Of a DNA stretch of 64,000 nucleotides, positions 33,910-43,918 are shown in pieces. The stretch is from Microcebus murinus (taxonomy: Eukaryota > Chordata > Mammalia > Primates > Cheirogaleidae): positions 10,588,501 through 10,652,500 of the forward strand of contig NC_134113.1 of assembly GCF_040939455.1 (NCBI RefSeq). Reading direction: 5' to 3'. The position numbers were made by a program, and so were the translations under genes. A model generated the notes under the pieces. The model was not told the origin of the DNA, did not search any database, and saw only the letters and a program-made list of their open reading frames with translations. Within the stretch, counting starts at the first letter, position 1. Every line of letters starts with the position of its first letter.

Positions 33910-36900
33910 GAGACAGGGTCACTCTGTGTCACCTAGGCTGGAGTGGAGCATAGTGGCTCTATGGTAGTTCACTATAGCCTTGAACTTCTACGCTCAAACG
34001 ATCCTCCTGCCTCAGCCTCCTGAGTAGCTGGGACTACAGGCACGTGCCATCAAGCCTGGCTAATTTTTCTATTTTTTGTAGAGTTGGGATCTAGCTCTTG
34101 CTCAGGCTGGTCTTGAACCTCCGGGGCTCAAGAGACCCACCTTGCCTTCCCAAAACGTTGGGATTACAGGAGTGAGCTACCGTGCCCAGCCTCCTTTGTT
34201 TTAGAGACAGGATCTCACTCTGTTGCCCAGGCTGGAGAGCAGTGGCCGATCATAGTTCACTGTAACCTTGAGCTCTTGGGCTCAAGTGATCCTCCTGGCT
34301 CAGGCTCCTGAGTAGCTGGGACCACAGGTGTGCACCACCACCTGGCTAATGGCTCTTTGATTCTGTACCTGACTCTGCCACAGCTGGCTGCGTGGCCGAG
34401 GACCAGTCCCTGCCCCTTTCTAAGCCTCCCTCAGCGTCTGTGCAGTGGGATCCCCGGCGGCGTCTTCTGAGGACGAGATGGTGTGTTCATTTCCTGAGGC
34501 TGCCGCACCGAACTACCACAAAAAGGGTGGCTTAAAACTACGGACATTTGTTCTCTCCCGGTTTTGGAGCTGGAGTGTGAAACCAAGGTGTCGCCAGGGC
34601 GTGCTCTCTCTGGAGGTGCCGGGGTTTCCTGCCTTGTCTCTCCCTGCTTCTGGTGGTCGCTGGCGATCCTTGGCGTTTCTTGGCTGGTGGCAGTGTCGCT
34701 CTACTCTGTCTCCGTCTTCTCATGGCTTCTCCTCCGTGTGTCTCTCTGTGTCCAGATGTCCTTCCTCTTATTAGGATGTCAGTCATGTTGGATTTAGGGT
34801 CCACCCTAAGCCAGTATGACCTCATCTTGACTTGATTACATCTGCAAAGACCCTATTTAATTTAATTTAATTTAATTTAATTATTTATTTTTTCTGAGAC
34901 AGAGTCTCACTCTTTTGCCCAGCTAGAGTACCGTGGTGTTAGCCTAGCTCACAGCAATTTCAAACTCCTGGGCTCAAGCAATCCTCCTGCCTCCGCCTCC
35001 CGAGTAGCTGGGACTACAGGCACGCACTGCCATACCCCACTAATTTTTCTATTTTTAGTAGAGACGGGGTCTCACTCTTGCTCAGACTGGTCTCTACCTC
35101 CTGAGCTCAAATCATCCGCCCGCCTTGGCCTCCCAGAGTGCTAGGATTACGGGAGTGAGCCACCACCCCGAGCCAAAAGACGCTATTTTAAATAGGTGAC
35201 ATTCACAAGTTCCAGGTGGATATGGATTTTGAGGGAACACTATTCAAGCCACAGCAGGTGGGACTCAGCCTGTGAAGGTGACTGGGGTGCCCTGCATGGA
35301 GGGTCCCATGTTCTCCTCGCCCTGCCTCTCAGGGAGGACCTTTGTGGCCTGGAGTCTTTCCAGCCTTCTCTTTCCCCTGGTCCTTCCACCCCTCTGTTTT
35401 CTTTCCTTGTTCTCCTCCATAGTCCACCCGATCCAAATCCCTTATATTACAGACGGGGGAACCGAGGCCCAGAAGGAGACCAGGCTGGCCCCAGTTCGCT
35501 CACCCAGCCTGTAAGGGGCAGAGCCAGAAGGAACCCTGGGCACCCTGACTCCTGCCCCCACCCGGCCTATGAGCCACTCCAGCCCCCACCAGCTCTGCCT
35601 CCCTGTCTCTCTGGGCCTTAGACCTTGTTGAGCGGGGACAAGGCTCCCAGGCCCACACACGTCCACAGGTCTCAGCATCCCTATTTGTCCTAATGCACCC
35701 CTGACCCCCGGCCTTTTGAGGGCCCCTGCAACAGCCCCATCCCCATCCTTGGGGGCCCTGGGTTCTTGCGTCTCAGCCAGGCAGCCCCAGGCAGCCACAA
35801 GGGGAGCGGGGATACTTTTCCCCACCCCAGTCCCGGCTCTCCCATCCCCCACCCCGACTGTCCCAGGGTCCTGGGTGGGGGGCAGGCTACCAGGAGGAGG
35901 CAGCCCCTGACGCCGGGTGTCAGACACGCGTGCGCAAAGCAGAGCGCAGGTCTGTGAGCGCCGGCTGTGTGACGCCACACCTGCGCTCTGCGTCTCCTCT
36001 GAACCCCTTTGGGAGGGACTGTGATTGTCCTCGCCGGGTAACTTCGTCTCCCAGAGGTGATGTTCTGCATCTGTCAGTGAAGGCTGAAGGAGGCTTTTAA
36101 TCCAGTCCGGCTGGCTCCAAGATGGGAATCCAGCTGTCACATTCAGCTCACATCTGAGGGGTTGGGCCTCCAGCCTCTAGGTCCCGCTCTCTGTGAAGCA
36201 GGGAGATTTTGCCCTGAGGGGGCATCTGGCCCTGTCTGGAGATACTTCGGGTTGTCACAAGTTGGGGGAGGGTGCTACTGGCATCCAGTGGGTAGAGGCT
36301 GGGGAAGCCGCCTGACATCCACGGGACGGCCCCACGACAGGAGCAATCCCGCCCCAAATGCCGCAGAGCTGGGGCTGAGGAGCCCTGCTCAGAGGCAGCA
36401 CAGTGTCTGCCCTGCCGCCATCCTGGCCCCGCGCTCCTGGGTGAAGTGCTGCCTCTTTCAGGCCTTCCTCTGAAACCGTACTGACGCTGGGAGAACCCGA
36501 TGCCTGTGACCCCGCCCTCAGTGTGAACCAGCAGGTCGCTTCCTCCTTCCCTCCCACGAGGAGGCGGCTGCCAGTGGGAGAGTATTGGTCGCCCTCCCTC
36601 GGCCACTGCCCTTGACGGGGGCAAAGTGCCCAGTCCGATGAGTTGGCTCAGGGCTTCTCAGAGTATGCGCTTTCCAAAAAGAAAAAAAAAAAGTCAGTGA
36701 ACAGAACTCCCAGCATGTAAAAGTGTTCTCCCACGAGTTGTTCTAGACATACGGATGTAGAAAGTGGACATTTTTTGGGGGGAAGGAGCTTTGAAAACCC
36801 AGCTTTGAGACCCTCCCTATTCGCCATAGTGCAGCTGGAGGAAGCCTCTGCTGTATAGAATCCAGGGGCTGGGCCGGGCGCGGAGGCTCACGCCTGTAAT

Positions 36901-39746
36901 CCTAGCACTCTGGGAGGCCGAGGCAGGAGGATTGCTTGAGGTCAGGAGTTCGAGACCAGCCTGAGCAAGAGTGAGACCACATCTCTACTAAAAAAAATAG
37001 AAAGAAATTAATTGGCCAACTAAAAATATATAGAAAAAATTAGCCGGGCATGGTGGGGCATGCCTGTAGTCCCACCTACTCGGGAGGCTGAGGCAGGAGG
37101 ATCACTTGAGCCCAGGAGTATGAGGTTGCTGTGAGCTGGGCTGATGCCACGGCACTCTAGCCTGGGCAACAGAGTGAGACTTTGTCTCAAAAAAAAGAAA
37201 AAAAAAAAAGAATTCAGGTGCTGCTGGGTCCTCTGTATGAACGAGCAGGAGCAATAAGAAGTAATCAAAATGACAGTCACCCCTCCATTTGCCTCTAGTC
37301 TGTGTCAGGCCCTATGCTTGGGGCTTCACAAACGATCTCAATTCCTCTCCCAACTCAGTGTCTGTCACACAGCGGGCGCTCAGCAACTGTTTCTTTTTTG
37401 CAGATGGGGGTCTCACTTGTTGCCCAGGCTGTCCTCCAACTCCTGGGCTTAAGCGATCCTCCCACCTCAGCCTCCCGAGTAGCTGTGACAACAGGCTGGA
37501 GCCATTGTGCCTGGCCCTGCAACTGTTTTTTTATTGAATAAATCAAATCAATCCATTTTTCAAAAGGGGGAAGTGAGGTTTGGAGAGGGACTTTGGTGGA
37601 TATGTTCAGACAGGGGACTTAGGGAGTTTTATAGGTTCTTAGTTTTGCATGGGCCAGGACCTGCACACATGCTTTTGAAACAGGCATCTTCTGCATTGTA
37701 CACTGGTTTCTGAGGTTCTGCTAAGGGCAGCAGGACTTCATCACTTCAACACTTTGGGGAACTTCAAAGTCAGCAGGAACCACTCTACCCATTTAATAGA
37801 TGGGTAAACTAAGGCTCCCTTGTTTGGGCCCCAATCCTGGGGCAGATAAGAGCAAGGCAGAGAGGGCGGGAGGCTCTGGGAGCCCTGATGAGAGCACTCT
37901 GGCTCTGTCCCTTCCTGGCTCAGTGCCCTCCCGTGTCCCCACACGGGAGACCCACGGCCGGGTCAGGATGACATGGATGATGCCACGAAAGGGCTTCGCC
38001 AGCAGGGGGTGCTGGGCTGGTGTGATCAGTTTCGGTGGGGACTCCAGTGGCACGTTTCTCTGTCTGTCCAGGAGGATTTCGAGATTAGGAACATGAACAT
38101 GAAGCCGGGGACAACCCTGAAGATCAAGGGCAGGATTCCCGACGACGCCAACAGGTGAGTGAGGGCCAGGGGTGGTGTCCGAGGCCTGGAGCAGGCAGGG
38201 CAGGTGGGGCAGGCAGGACAGCCCTGTGAAGCGGTCGGGCAAGAGCGACTTCAGGCCAAGGGGCCTTTTCCACATCCTTGCTCCTCCCCCACCCCCGCTC
38301 CGCCACCCCTCCGTGGGGACGGGCCTCTGTCTGAGGTGGGCTTTGGGGACCTACAGAATTTCAGAGCTGACGCCATGTGCTGTTCCTTGGCCCCAACAGC
38401 CACTGAAGGTGCGAGTGGAGAAGCCCCTGGCACCGTGCCCCGGCCCTGCAGGTCAGGTGCCTCTACTGAGAGCCCGAGCCCTGAGACACCGCCCTCCAGC
38501 CACCCCGCTCAGCGGCCAGAGCCCGGCCTTTCACGCGCATAAACCAGGGCAGCCACCAGGGGGCGCCAAGTGACCCCGCTTGCGTCCGGTCAGTAGAACC
38601 AGAGGCACGACCCACCTCTGAGCCACAGCTCAGCGCGGCTCCCACGTGTGCAGAGCAGTGTCGGCGGGGCTCGGCACTGCTCTCTATCCACCTTTGGTTC
38701 CGGAGGGGGTGGGCAGATGCATGGGGTAAGAGCCAAGAGAAAAGTGACTCCTTTCTCCTACTTGAGTCCCTCACGTTTGCAGAAATGTGGGGTGTCCCTG
38801 GTCTGAGACACCCCATGACCCAGAATGTCCTGCTCTTGGGGACCCTGATGATCTAACCCAGGCTTCTGCAGAGATCTGCCAAGAAGTCACACAACCCCTG
38901 ACTGCATACCTCTAGTAACAGGGAGCTCACCACCTTAGGCTGGCTACTGTTTGCAGCCAAATTTAATATGTCCTCAGATATCTAAGGATGGCGATGCTCT
39001 GTCTCAGGATAGACACCCTCGATTCCAGAAGCTATCACTGTCAGTTACCCTCCTGTCAACAGCCTCATTCCCTGTTTCAAATGGAATGTGCCACCACAAT
39101 GCCAAGTCTGACCAGGTTGTCACCTCCCTTGTTTTAAGGCACAGATCTTAATTAACATAACCTTTTTTCGTGATTCTTCCAGCTTAGTGTGGTCAACCAA
39201 AACCCTCTAACCCAAGCAGTTTTACCCAAACCTGGCCTCCAAACCTCACCTGTTATCCCCTCCCCTGCAGCTTTGCAATTAATCTGGGCCAGGGGTCAGA
39301 TGAGTTGAACCTGCACTTCAACCCTCGCTTCACTGAATCCATCATTGTCTGCAACACAAAGGATGGCAGCAGCTGGGGACAAGAGCAACGGGATAATCAC
39401 CAGTGCTTCACCCCAGGGTCAGAGGTCAAGGTGAGGTCAAAGGGGAAAGCAGTCTGGAGAAGGTGTCAAGGGGAGGGCCCAAAGGGTAGGGCATGTAGTC
39501 CTGGACATGCGTGCTGGCAGTGTCTGTGCCACCAGGCACTGCCCTGGCCCATTCCCAGGGCCTCCTGCCTCCTTGACACCCTCCCCAACTCCCCTACAGG
39601 TGACCATAACCTTTGAGAGTGACAAATTCAACGTGATGCTGCCAGACGGGCACCGGTTGACCTTTCCCAACAGGCTGGGCCACAACCACCTGAGCTACCT
39701 GAGTGTGCAGAATGGGTTCAAGGTCTCCTCCTTCAAGTTTGACTGA
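33451..39746 (+). CDS. LGALS2: LGALS2, galectin-2 (complete, 131 aa)
   Basis: Prototype galectin: a small beta-galactoside-binding lectin that dimerises and is secreted without a signal peptide. Four exons join in frame to 131 residues from [20 protein letters not shown] to SSFKFD. The carbohydrate-recognition residues are all present: H45, N47 and R49 in HFNPR, N58 in VCN, and W65, E68 and R70 in WGQEQR. Cys57 and Cys75, known in human galectin-2, are kept. The similarity to human LGALS2, including the [17 protein letters not shown] and [15 protein letters not shown] stretches, separates it from LGALS1. The human protein is one residue longer at the C-terminus. The gene is convergent with CDC42EP1. 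Confidence 0.97.
33520..33600 (+). mobile_element. MIR fragment, sense
   Basis: CTCTCTGGGCCTCAGTTTCC and CCATCTGTATAGTAAGG match the MIR core. It lies in LGALS2 intron 1. Confidence 0.65.
33720..33825 (-). mobile_element. MIR fragment, antisense
   Basis: AACATGAGGCTGGGAGATTC and TTGTCCAAGGTCACAACC resemble antisense MIR. Confidence 0.55.
33842..33907. repeat. (TTTA)n microsatellite, about 15 units
   Basis: Near-perfect TTTA/ATTT units derived from the T-rich head of the antisense Alu that follows. It lies in LGALS2 intron 1. Confidence 0.97.
33908..34191 (-). mobile_element. Alu dimer, antisense
   Basis: AGAGACAGGGTCACTCTG through two arms to CCGTGCCCAGCC. It is diverged, in LGALS2 intron 1. 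Confidence 0.92.
34192..34348 (-). mobile_element. Alu right arm, antisense
   Basis: AGAGACAGGATCTCACTCTG to CACCACCTGGCTAATGG, directly abutting the previous Alu. Confidence 0.88.
34485..35260. mobile_element. Ancient interspersed repeat split by an Alu
   Basis: TCATTTCCTGAGGCTGCCGC, GGTGGCTTAAAACTACGG and TGACCTCATCTTGACTTGAT lie left of the Alu, and GGTGACATTCACAAGTTCC with AACACTATTCAAGCCACAGC lie right of it. The family is well known by sight, but I cannot name it safely. Confidence 0.55.
34881..35174 (-). mobile_element. Alu dimer, antisense
   Basis: A (TTTAA)n head at about 34855-34881, then CTGAGACAGAGTCTCACTC through two arms to ACCCCGAGCC. Confidence 0.93.
35265..36860. other. LGALS2 intron 1, unassigned part
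   Basis: GC-moderate, non-repetitive. Several long chance frames exist, but none resembles a known protein or has splice support. Confidence 0.5.
36872..37210 (+). mobile_element. Alu dimer, sense, with target-site duplication
   Basis: GGCCGGGCGCGGAGGCTCAC through two arms and an A/G tail. AGAATCCAGGGGCTG and AGAATTCAGGTGCTG flank it. Confidence 0.95.
37390..37516 (-). mobile_element. Solo Alu left arm, antisense
   Basis: CAGATGGGGGTCTCACTTG to CATTGTGCCTGGCC, with GCAACTGTTT on both sides. Confidence 0.85.
37999..38014 (+). promoter_or_regulatory. CTCF-like motif, forward
   Basis: CCAGCAGGGGGTGCTG differs from the canonical core CCAGCAGGGGGCGCTG at one position. It lies 58 bases upstream of LGALS2 exon 2. 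Confidence 0.5.
38072..38154 (+). CDS. LGALS2: LGALS2 coding exon 2
   Basis: Encodes [20 protein letters not shown] to DDAN plus two bases. The acceptor is TGTCCAG and the donor GTGAGT. The next intron (38155-39270) has a strong CTCF-like motif at 38553-38568 and no recognised repeat. Confidence 0.96.
38553..38568 (+). promoter_or_regulatory. CTCF-like motif, forward, very strong
   Basis: CCACCAGGGGGCGCCA is essentially the CTCF consensus. It lies in LGALS2 intron 2, 0.55 kb from the previous motif and in the same direction. Confidence 0.65.
39271..39430 (+). CDS. LGALS2: LGALS2 coding exon 3 (carbohydrate-binding core)
   Basis: Encodes (S)[16 protein letters not shown] to PGSEVK with the H/N/R and W/E/R sugar-contact residues. 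The acceptor is CCTGCAG and the donor GTGAGG. The next intron is 169 bases. Confidence 0.97.
39600..39746 (+). CDS. LGALS2: LGALS2 coding exon 4 and stop
   Basis: Encodes [20 protein letters not shown] to SSFKFD and TGA at 39744-39746. The acceptor is CCTACAG. Confidence 0.97.
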   Translation: MTITFESDKFNVMLPDGHRLTFPNRLGHNHLSYLSVQNGFKVSSFKFD

Positions 39747-39765
39747 GTGGGCAGCACCTCATTGG

Positions 39766-39771
39766 AATAAA
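39766..39771 (+). terminator. LGALS2: LGALS2 poly(A) signal AATAAA
   Basis: AATAAA 20 bases after the stop codon gives a very short 3' UTR, with cleavage expected near 39785-39795. Confidence 0.85.
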
Positions 39772-39944
39772 AGACCCCCAGCCTGGATCCCTGTCCTGAG
39801 CCTTTTTTTGAGTCACAGCAGGACCAACAGCTCTTGGGTCCTGGGTCTGTCCACCTACTCCCCTGCAGTTCCCGCCCCTTGGATCCCATCCTTCCTCCCC
39901 AAGGCCAAGAGCAAACAAAAGAACCCACTTCCATTGAGTCCCTC

Positions 39945-40080
39945 TGTGGCAGGAAACTGCAGTTAGTGCTTTCCATGCATTTTAGTGCTCCTGACATACT
40001 TGTGATACAGAGGAGGAAACTGAGACACAAGGACACAGGACTGCCAAGTGGGAAGGCTGAGACATGCTCCCAACAGCTCT
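39945..40080 (-). mobile_element. MIR SINE, antisense
   Basis: GTGATACAGAGGAGGAAACT and GAGACACAAGGACACAGG match antisense MIR. Confidence 0.65.
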
Positions 40081-40108
40081 GAGGACCTGCTCCTGCCTAT
40101 TGGCCCCC

Positions 40109-40209
40109 ATTATCACCTGGGCAAATGCCAGGCTGGGATTAAGGGCAGACACTAGCCCCAGGGGCTGTTCCAGGAACTGCTGATAAGGGTCCCCACCTGG
40201 CCTCTTATC
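40109..40209. promoter_or_regulatory. Cluster of three GATA-type sites
   Basis: TTATCA (about 40110-40115), TGATAAG (40181-40187) and CTTATCT (40203-40209) within 100 bases, with a CACCTGG E-box after the first and another after the second. Confidence 0.35.
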
Positions 40210-40342
40210 TCAGGGCATTCCAGCCTGGTTACTTATTACCTCCCTGGGCTATCCACTCCCCTCCCCTGCTGGGGGCCTTGAGGGGGGTCCAAAACTTGCT
40301 GGCGCTGTTCTACCAGGTCCCCAAGCATCTTGCAGGACACCT

Positions 40343-40348
40343 TTTATT
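40343..40348 (-). terminator. CDC42EP1: CDC42EP1 poly(A) signal
   Basis: TTTATT on the plus strand reads AATAAA on the gene strand, 585 bases after the stop codon, giving a 3' UTR of about 600 bases. Confidence 0.8.
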
Positions 40349-40932
40349 AAAAAAGCCTTTTTTAATCACGTCCCAGAAAGCAGGTCTGGGGTGTCTGGGA
40401 AGATGGGATCCTCCCTGTGAGGTGACACCTGACCTTCCCGCAGGGCTCTGGACAGGTGTGAGGCTGGCAGAGTGGATGTGGGGGAAGCAGCCTGGGACAG
40501 GGCTCCTGGGGGTAGAGTGGGGACCTCCATTAGGAGCTGCTGGGGGCAGGCGGTCCCTCTGGAGGCGAGACAATGGCCCTGTGTGGCACACTCCCTACCC
40601 CCCACCCAAGGGCAGCTTCGTGGGGCACAAAGGCAGCACTGTGAGGCTGGGCCCTCCGGCCAGTGGGGGTGGCGTGGGGTGGGGCCTAAGGAATGGCTAC
40701 TGGGTGCAGAGTGGCAGGGCCCCCGGGAGCCCTGAGCAAGCCCAGCCTTCCCGGTCCTCCCTCCATGTCTGTCCTGCAGAGACGGGGAGGGGCTTGTGGG
40801 TCACTTGGCTTCTCCCCTCCCTGGTCTGGCGGGACCCAGCTCTGCTAGGCGAGGAGGGGCTGGCTCTGCACCTGGGCTCCTCCAGAGAGGTGCCCCACGG
40901 CGGGCGGGTTCCTGAGCCCAGGCCCCAGCCAC

Positions 40933-41516
40933 TCACACCTTGACCTCGTCGTCCTCCTCAGCGTCAGCAAACTCGAAGGTGTTTGCTTGTACTGTGCTGG
41001 GCACGGGGGCCCTGCCGCCCGCCCGGGGCGCCCACTCTTCATCCAGACTCTGCCAGGAGGCCCGAGCCTGGGGCAGTGCTCCCGCCAGCTCATGCCAGGC
41101 GTCCACCTCGGTGTAGGGGCGGCTGCCCCCCCAGCCCGCCCCCCGGTGCCTGCCGTCGGCCTGGTCAGCGGCTGCTCGGGGACCCTCCGCCACAGGGCTG
41201 GCCCTCACCTCAGCCACGGGGCCCAGCCCAGCAGTCACCCCGTTGGGACGGCGTCCACGAGGTGGGGGGCTTGTGGCAGGGGCTGGGGAGTTTGCGGCAG
41301 GGGCGGGGGTCTCTGTTGCGGCGGCTTCTGAGAGGCTCATGACCCCTAGCAGCTCGCTGAGGAGAGAAGGCCCCAGGTCCAGGTCCAGGCGGAAGGACAA
41401 GAGCGAGTCGGAGCGGCGCAGCTCCGGCTCCGGCGGGAAAGAGCTATCGCGGTCCCCATCGTGAGGCTTTTCCGAGCGGGGCAGGCGGGAGATGGTGCAG
41501 AACCCAGAGTCCAGGC
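40933..41516 (-). CDS. CDC42EP1: CDC42EP1 coding exon B
   Basis: Encodes (G)LDSGFCTISRLPRSEK to EEDDEVKV and the TGA stop at 40933-40935. The acceptor is CCTTCCAG. It contains the shortened Pro/Ala repeat TPAPAANSPAPATSPPP (224-240). Confidence 0.97.
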
Positions 41517-43366
41517 CTGGAAGGGAGACGAGAAGAGGGATCAGAGCTGGGGCCCCTGACCAGAGATTGGGGCAGGGACAGCCAGGACCCGCCCTGGCTT
41601 GCTGTGTGGCCTCTGGCAAGTCACTCCCCTCTCTGTTCTCCCCTCTCTCCCACCCAGTGAACCCAGAGTGGCAGTGAGGGGAGTCTCTCACGTGATCCTC
41701 CTGCCAACCCTGAAAGATGAAAATTGTCATAATCCTCGTGTGGGTCTCGCAGAGGAGGAAGGTGAGGGTCAGTTGGGATGAAGAGAAGGGCCCGGCCCAA
41801 GGCCATAGCGTTTGATGGGGCAGAGCCAAATCTGGAGCACAGATCTCCTTTCAGTCCCAACTGCGAACTTGGCCCGGGTCCCTGGTTCCCTGTCCTGGTG
41901 CTGGCCGACAGCTGCAGGTGGACCCATGGTATGCAGGCTGGTTTGTGGACACGGTATGCAACCAGCAGCTGGGGTCTGACTGCACAGAAATCAGACTCCA
42001 AGGACAGGCGCATGCCTTCCAAAGGTCACCTGGTCCACCCCCTGCTTCCAGGATTCCCTGGCCTGAGACATAACGGGGTTGCTGTGGACCAGGCCCCCAT
42101 GGAGTTCCCCTTAGGCCCCTGGGGCAGGAGCATTGGGGCATTTGCCCAGTGGTGGGGGTGAACCACAAGGCAAGGAACGGCCACCAGGTGGCAGCATGGG
42201 CCCATGGTTCCCAGGTGAGCTGCTCCCGCTTAGCAGAGGTGGCACTTCTGGCAGGGCAGGAAGGGCCACTGGCTTGTGTCCCTGTAAGTAGTTTGCCAAA
42301 TTTGTCAAGTTACAGGAAGCTTTGTTTAAATAACAAGTACAGCCCAAGTGTCCTGGGCCCTTATTATGTACCAGCCTCTGGGCCTCACCTGGTACATGTA
42401 CGATTTCCCTGAATCTTAGCAAGACCCTGAGGGGCTCGTTATCCAGGCGAGGACTTGAACTTGCAGAGATCAGTCGCTTGCTGGAAATCAGGCAGAACCA
42501 GCACTGGAATCCAGAGCCCAGCCTTGCAACCTCACCATGATATCATTCTGGTGTGAGGGGCTGCTTTGGCTGAGGGGGCAAAAAGTGGGGGGAGGGGGGG
42601 TTGGCCCAGCCGAGGTCCCAGACAGCGAAGTATTTGCCTGGGTCACACAGCAAGTTCCAGGCAGTTGGAACTCAAACCCCATCTCCTCGCTCCCAACCTC
42701 CCATGCTTTGGGGAGTGAGCTGGTCCCCACCTCTTTACCGCCCATCCCCCGCCTTCCAACAGTCTTGGGTTTGGGCCTGACCTCCATGGCGAGACCAAGC
42801 GACTATGGGCAAAGAGCTCACTTGGAGGCTTGGTGGAACCACTGAGCCCCTCTGGGCCTCAGCCTCAGCACCTGATAAACGGGCAAATGACCCAGGCCCT
42901 CACCATAAGCTGAGCGGCCGTCCACGGAGCTGGCGGGGCTCCCATCGAAGCTGAGCTTGCCCACCAGGAGGCTGTCATAGGCGGCCTGGTTGAGCTGGGG
43001 CAGGGAGATGGCGTTCTTGATGATGGGGGAGATGGCGGGCGGAGCTGGCGAAGGCGTGGGCGGAGAAGCCATCCGCCGGGATGGCATGCCCACCCTCCGC
43101 ACCTGCTGTAGCTTCTTGGCCAGGAAGCCTCGGGGTGAGCGATGGGTGCCCCTGGAGCTGCCACCATGGTTGCTGAGGAAGGAGGTGTCACCGAAGACGT
43201 CCCCGCCACGGCCTACGTGCATGGTGTGGCGGAAGTCCCCCAGCGGGGGGCTGATCATGTCTGCAGTCAGCCGCCTCTTTCCCTGCGAACTGGACACCCA
43301 GCCCACGGGCGAGAGCTTGCCCAGGCTCATGGTGGGGGCTCCTCCGGCCCCCTGGGGGCCGGGCAT
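40933..43366 (-). CDS. CDC42EP1: CDC42EP1 (Borg5/MSE55), CDC42 effector protein 1, complete (348 aa)
   Basis: Binds GTP-loaded CDC42 (and TC10) through a CRIB motif and reshapes actin and septins at the cell cortex. Two coding exons join at a split Gly codon to 348 residues. The CRIB motif is at 38-52: I38, S39, P41, F45, H47, H50 and G52 in ISPPLGDFRHTMHVG. The Borg homology blocks follow: SPIIKNAISLPQLNQAAYDS (113-132) and RRSDSLLSFRLDLDLGPSLL (188-207). An acidic tail FEFADAEEDDEVKV closes the protein. Human is 391 residues; the difference falls mainly in the Pro/Ala repeat after residue 224, which is short here. The start MPGPQGAGG agrees with human; Met13 is an alternative. Confidence 0.97.
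41595..41850. mobile_element. Two MIR relics in CDC42EP1 intron 2
   Basis: TGTGTGGCCTCTGGCAAGTC is a sense MIR core (about 41595-41660). AGGTGAGGGTCAGTTGG to GGCAGAGCCAAATCTGGAGC is antisense MIR (about 41690-41850). Confidence 0.6.
42181..42196 (+). promoter_or_regulatory. CTCF-like motif, forward, strong
   Basis: CCACCAGGTGGCAGCA agrees with the CTCF core CCACNAGGTGGCAG. It lies in CDC42EP1 intron 2 and points the same way as the two motifs in LGALS2. Confidence 0.6.
42340..42520 (-). mobile_element. MIR SINE, antisense
   Basis: CTTATTATGTACCAGCCTCT, GTTATCCAGGCGAGGACTTG and CAGCACTGGAATCCAGAGCC resemble antisense MIR. Confidence 0.6.
42904..43366 (-). CDS. CDC42EP1: CDC42EP1 coding exon A (CRIB)
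   Basis: Encodes residues 1-154 and one base of Gly155, with the CRIB motif and first Borg block. The donor is GTGAGG. The next intron (41517-42903) holds MIR relics and a strong CTCF-like motif at 42181-42196. Confidence 0.97.
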
Positions 43367-43656
43367 TAGCTCTGGCTGCTCACTACTGCTGGTCCATGCC
43401 CACCAGGGGCCAGGGATGGAGGGGGCTGGGCTCGGGGCCCACTTCTCAGCTCCTTCTGCCCCACGTAGAAGGCGGTGGACGGAGGCTCTCCTAAGGTGCT
43501 GCCCCCGAGTGCTGGGCCTGAGTGTCCATGCTTGTCTCTGCTTAAGGCCCGGCTCCCAGCCCTGTGGAAGCAGCTGCAGATGTTCTATCCACGAGCAGAG
43601 GAGGCAGGAGATGTGCCTCCAAGGTGGCTGGCTCCTCTCCTACCCAATGTGGAGAC
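43367..43656 (-). other. CDC42EP1: CDC42EP1 5' UTR part of exon 2, with two short upstream ORFs
   Basis: A good acceptor (TGTTTTCCTTCCAG) ends at 43657, so the exon should run from 43656 to the start codon. It holds an ATG at 43529 with 12 codons to TAG (43491) and an ATG at 43397 with four codons to TAG (43383). Both close before the main ATG. Confidence 0.6.
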
Positions 43657-43918
43657 CTGGAAGGAAAACAGGACAGTGACGGACGGCAGGCAGTGGTGCA
43701 GAGGAGATCCTGGGTCTAAACACTAGCAGCTAAGGAGGAGACGCGTCCCCCAACAACACAGACGGAGAGCACCCACCAAAGCTGAGCGGAAGCCAAGTGT
43801 CAGCCCATGTACGGGAAGTTCAAGAACAGTCAAATCCAATCCATGGCAATAGAAATCAGAACTGTGGTTGCCTCCGAGCAGGTACTGCCTGAGCGGGGCA
43901 TCAGAAATTCACGGAGCT

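Larger units (their letters stand above)
39772..40320. other. Convergent intergenic gap LGALS2 / CDC42EP1
   Basis: About 550 bases separate the two poly(A) signals. It contains an antisense MIR (about 39945-40080) and a cluster of GATA-type sites. Confidence 0.8.

Noticed and set aside
35442..36140. 232-codon open frame inside LGALS2 intron 1
   Set aside because: No similarity recognised, antisense to LGALS2, and no plausible start or splice context.
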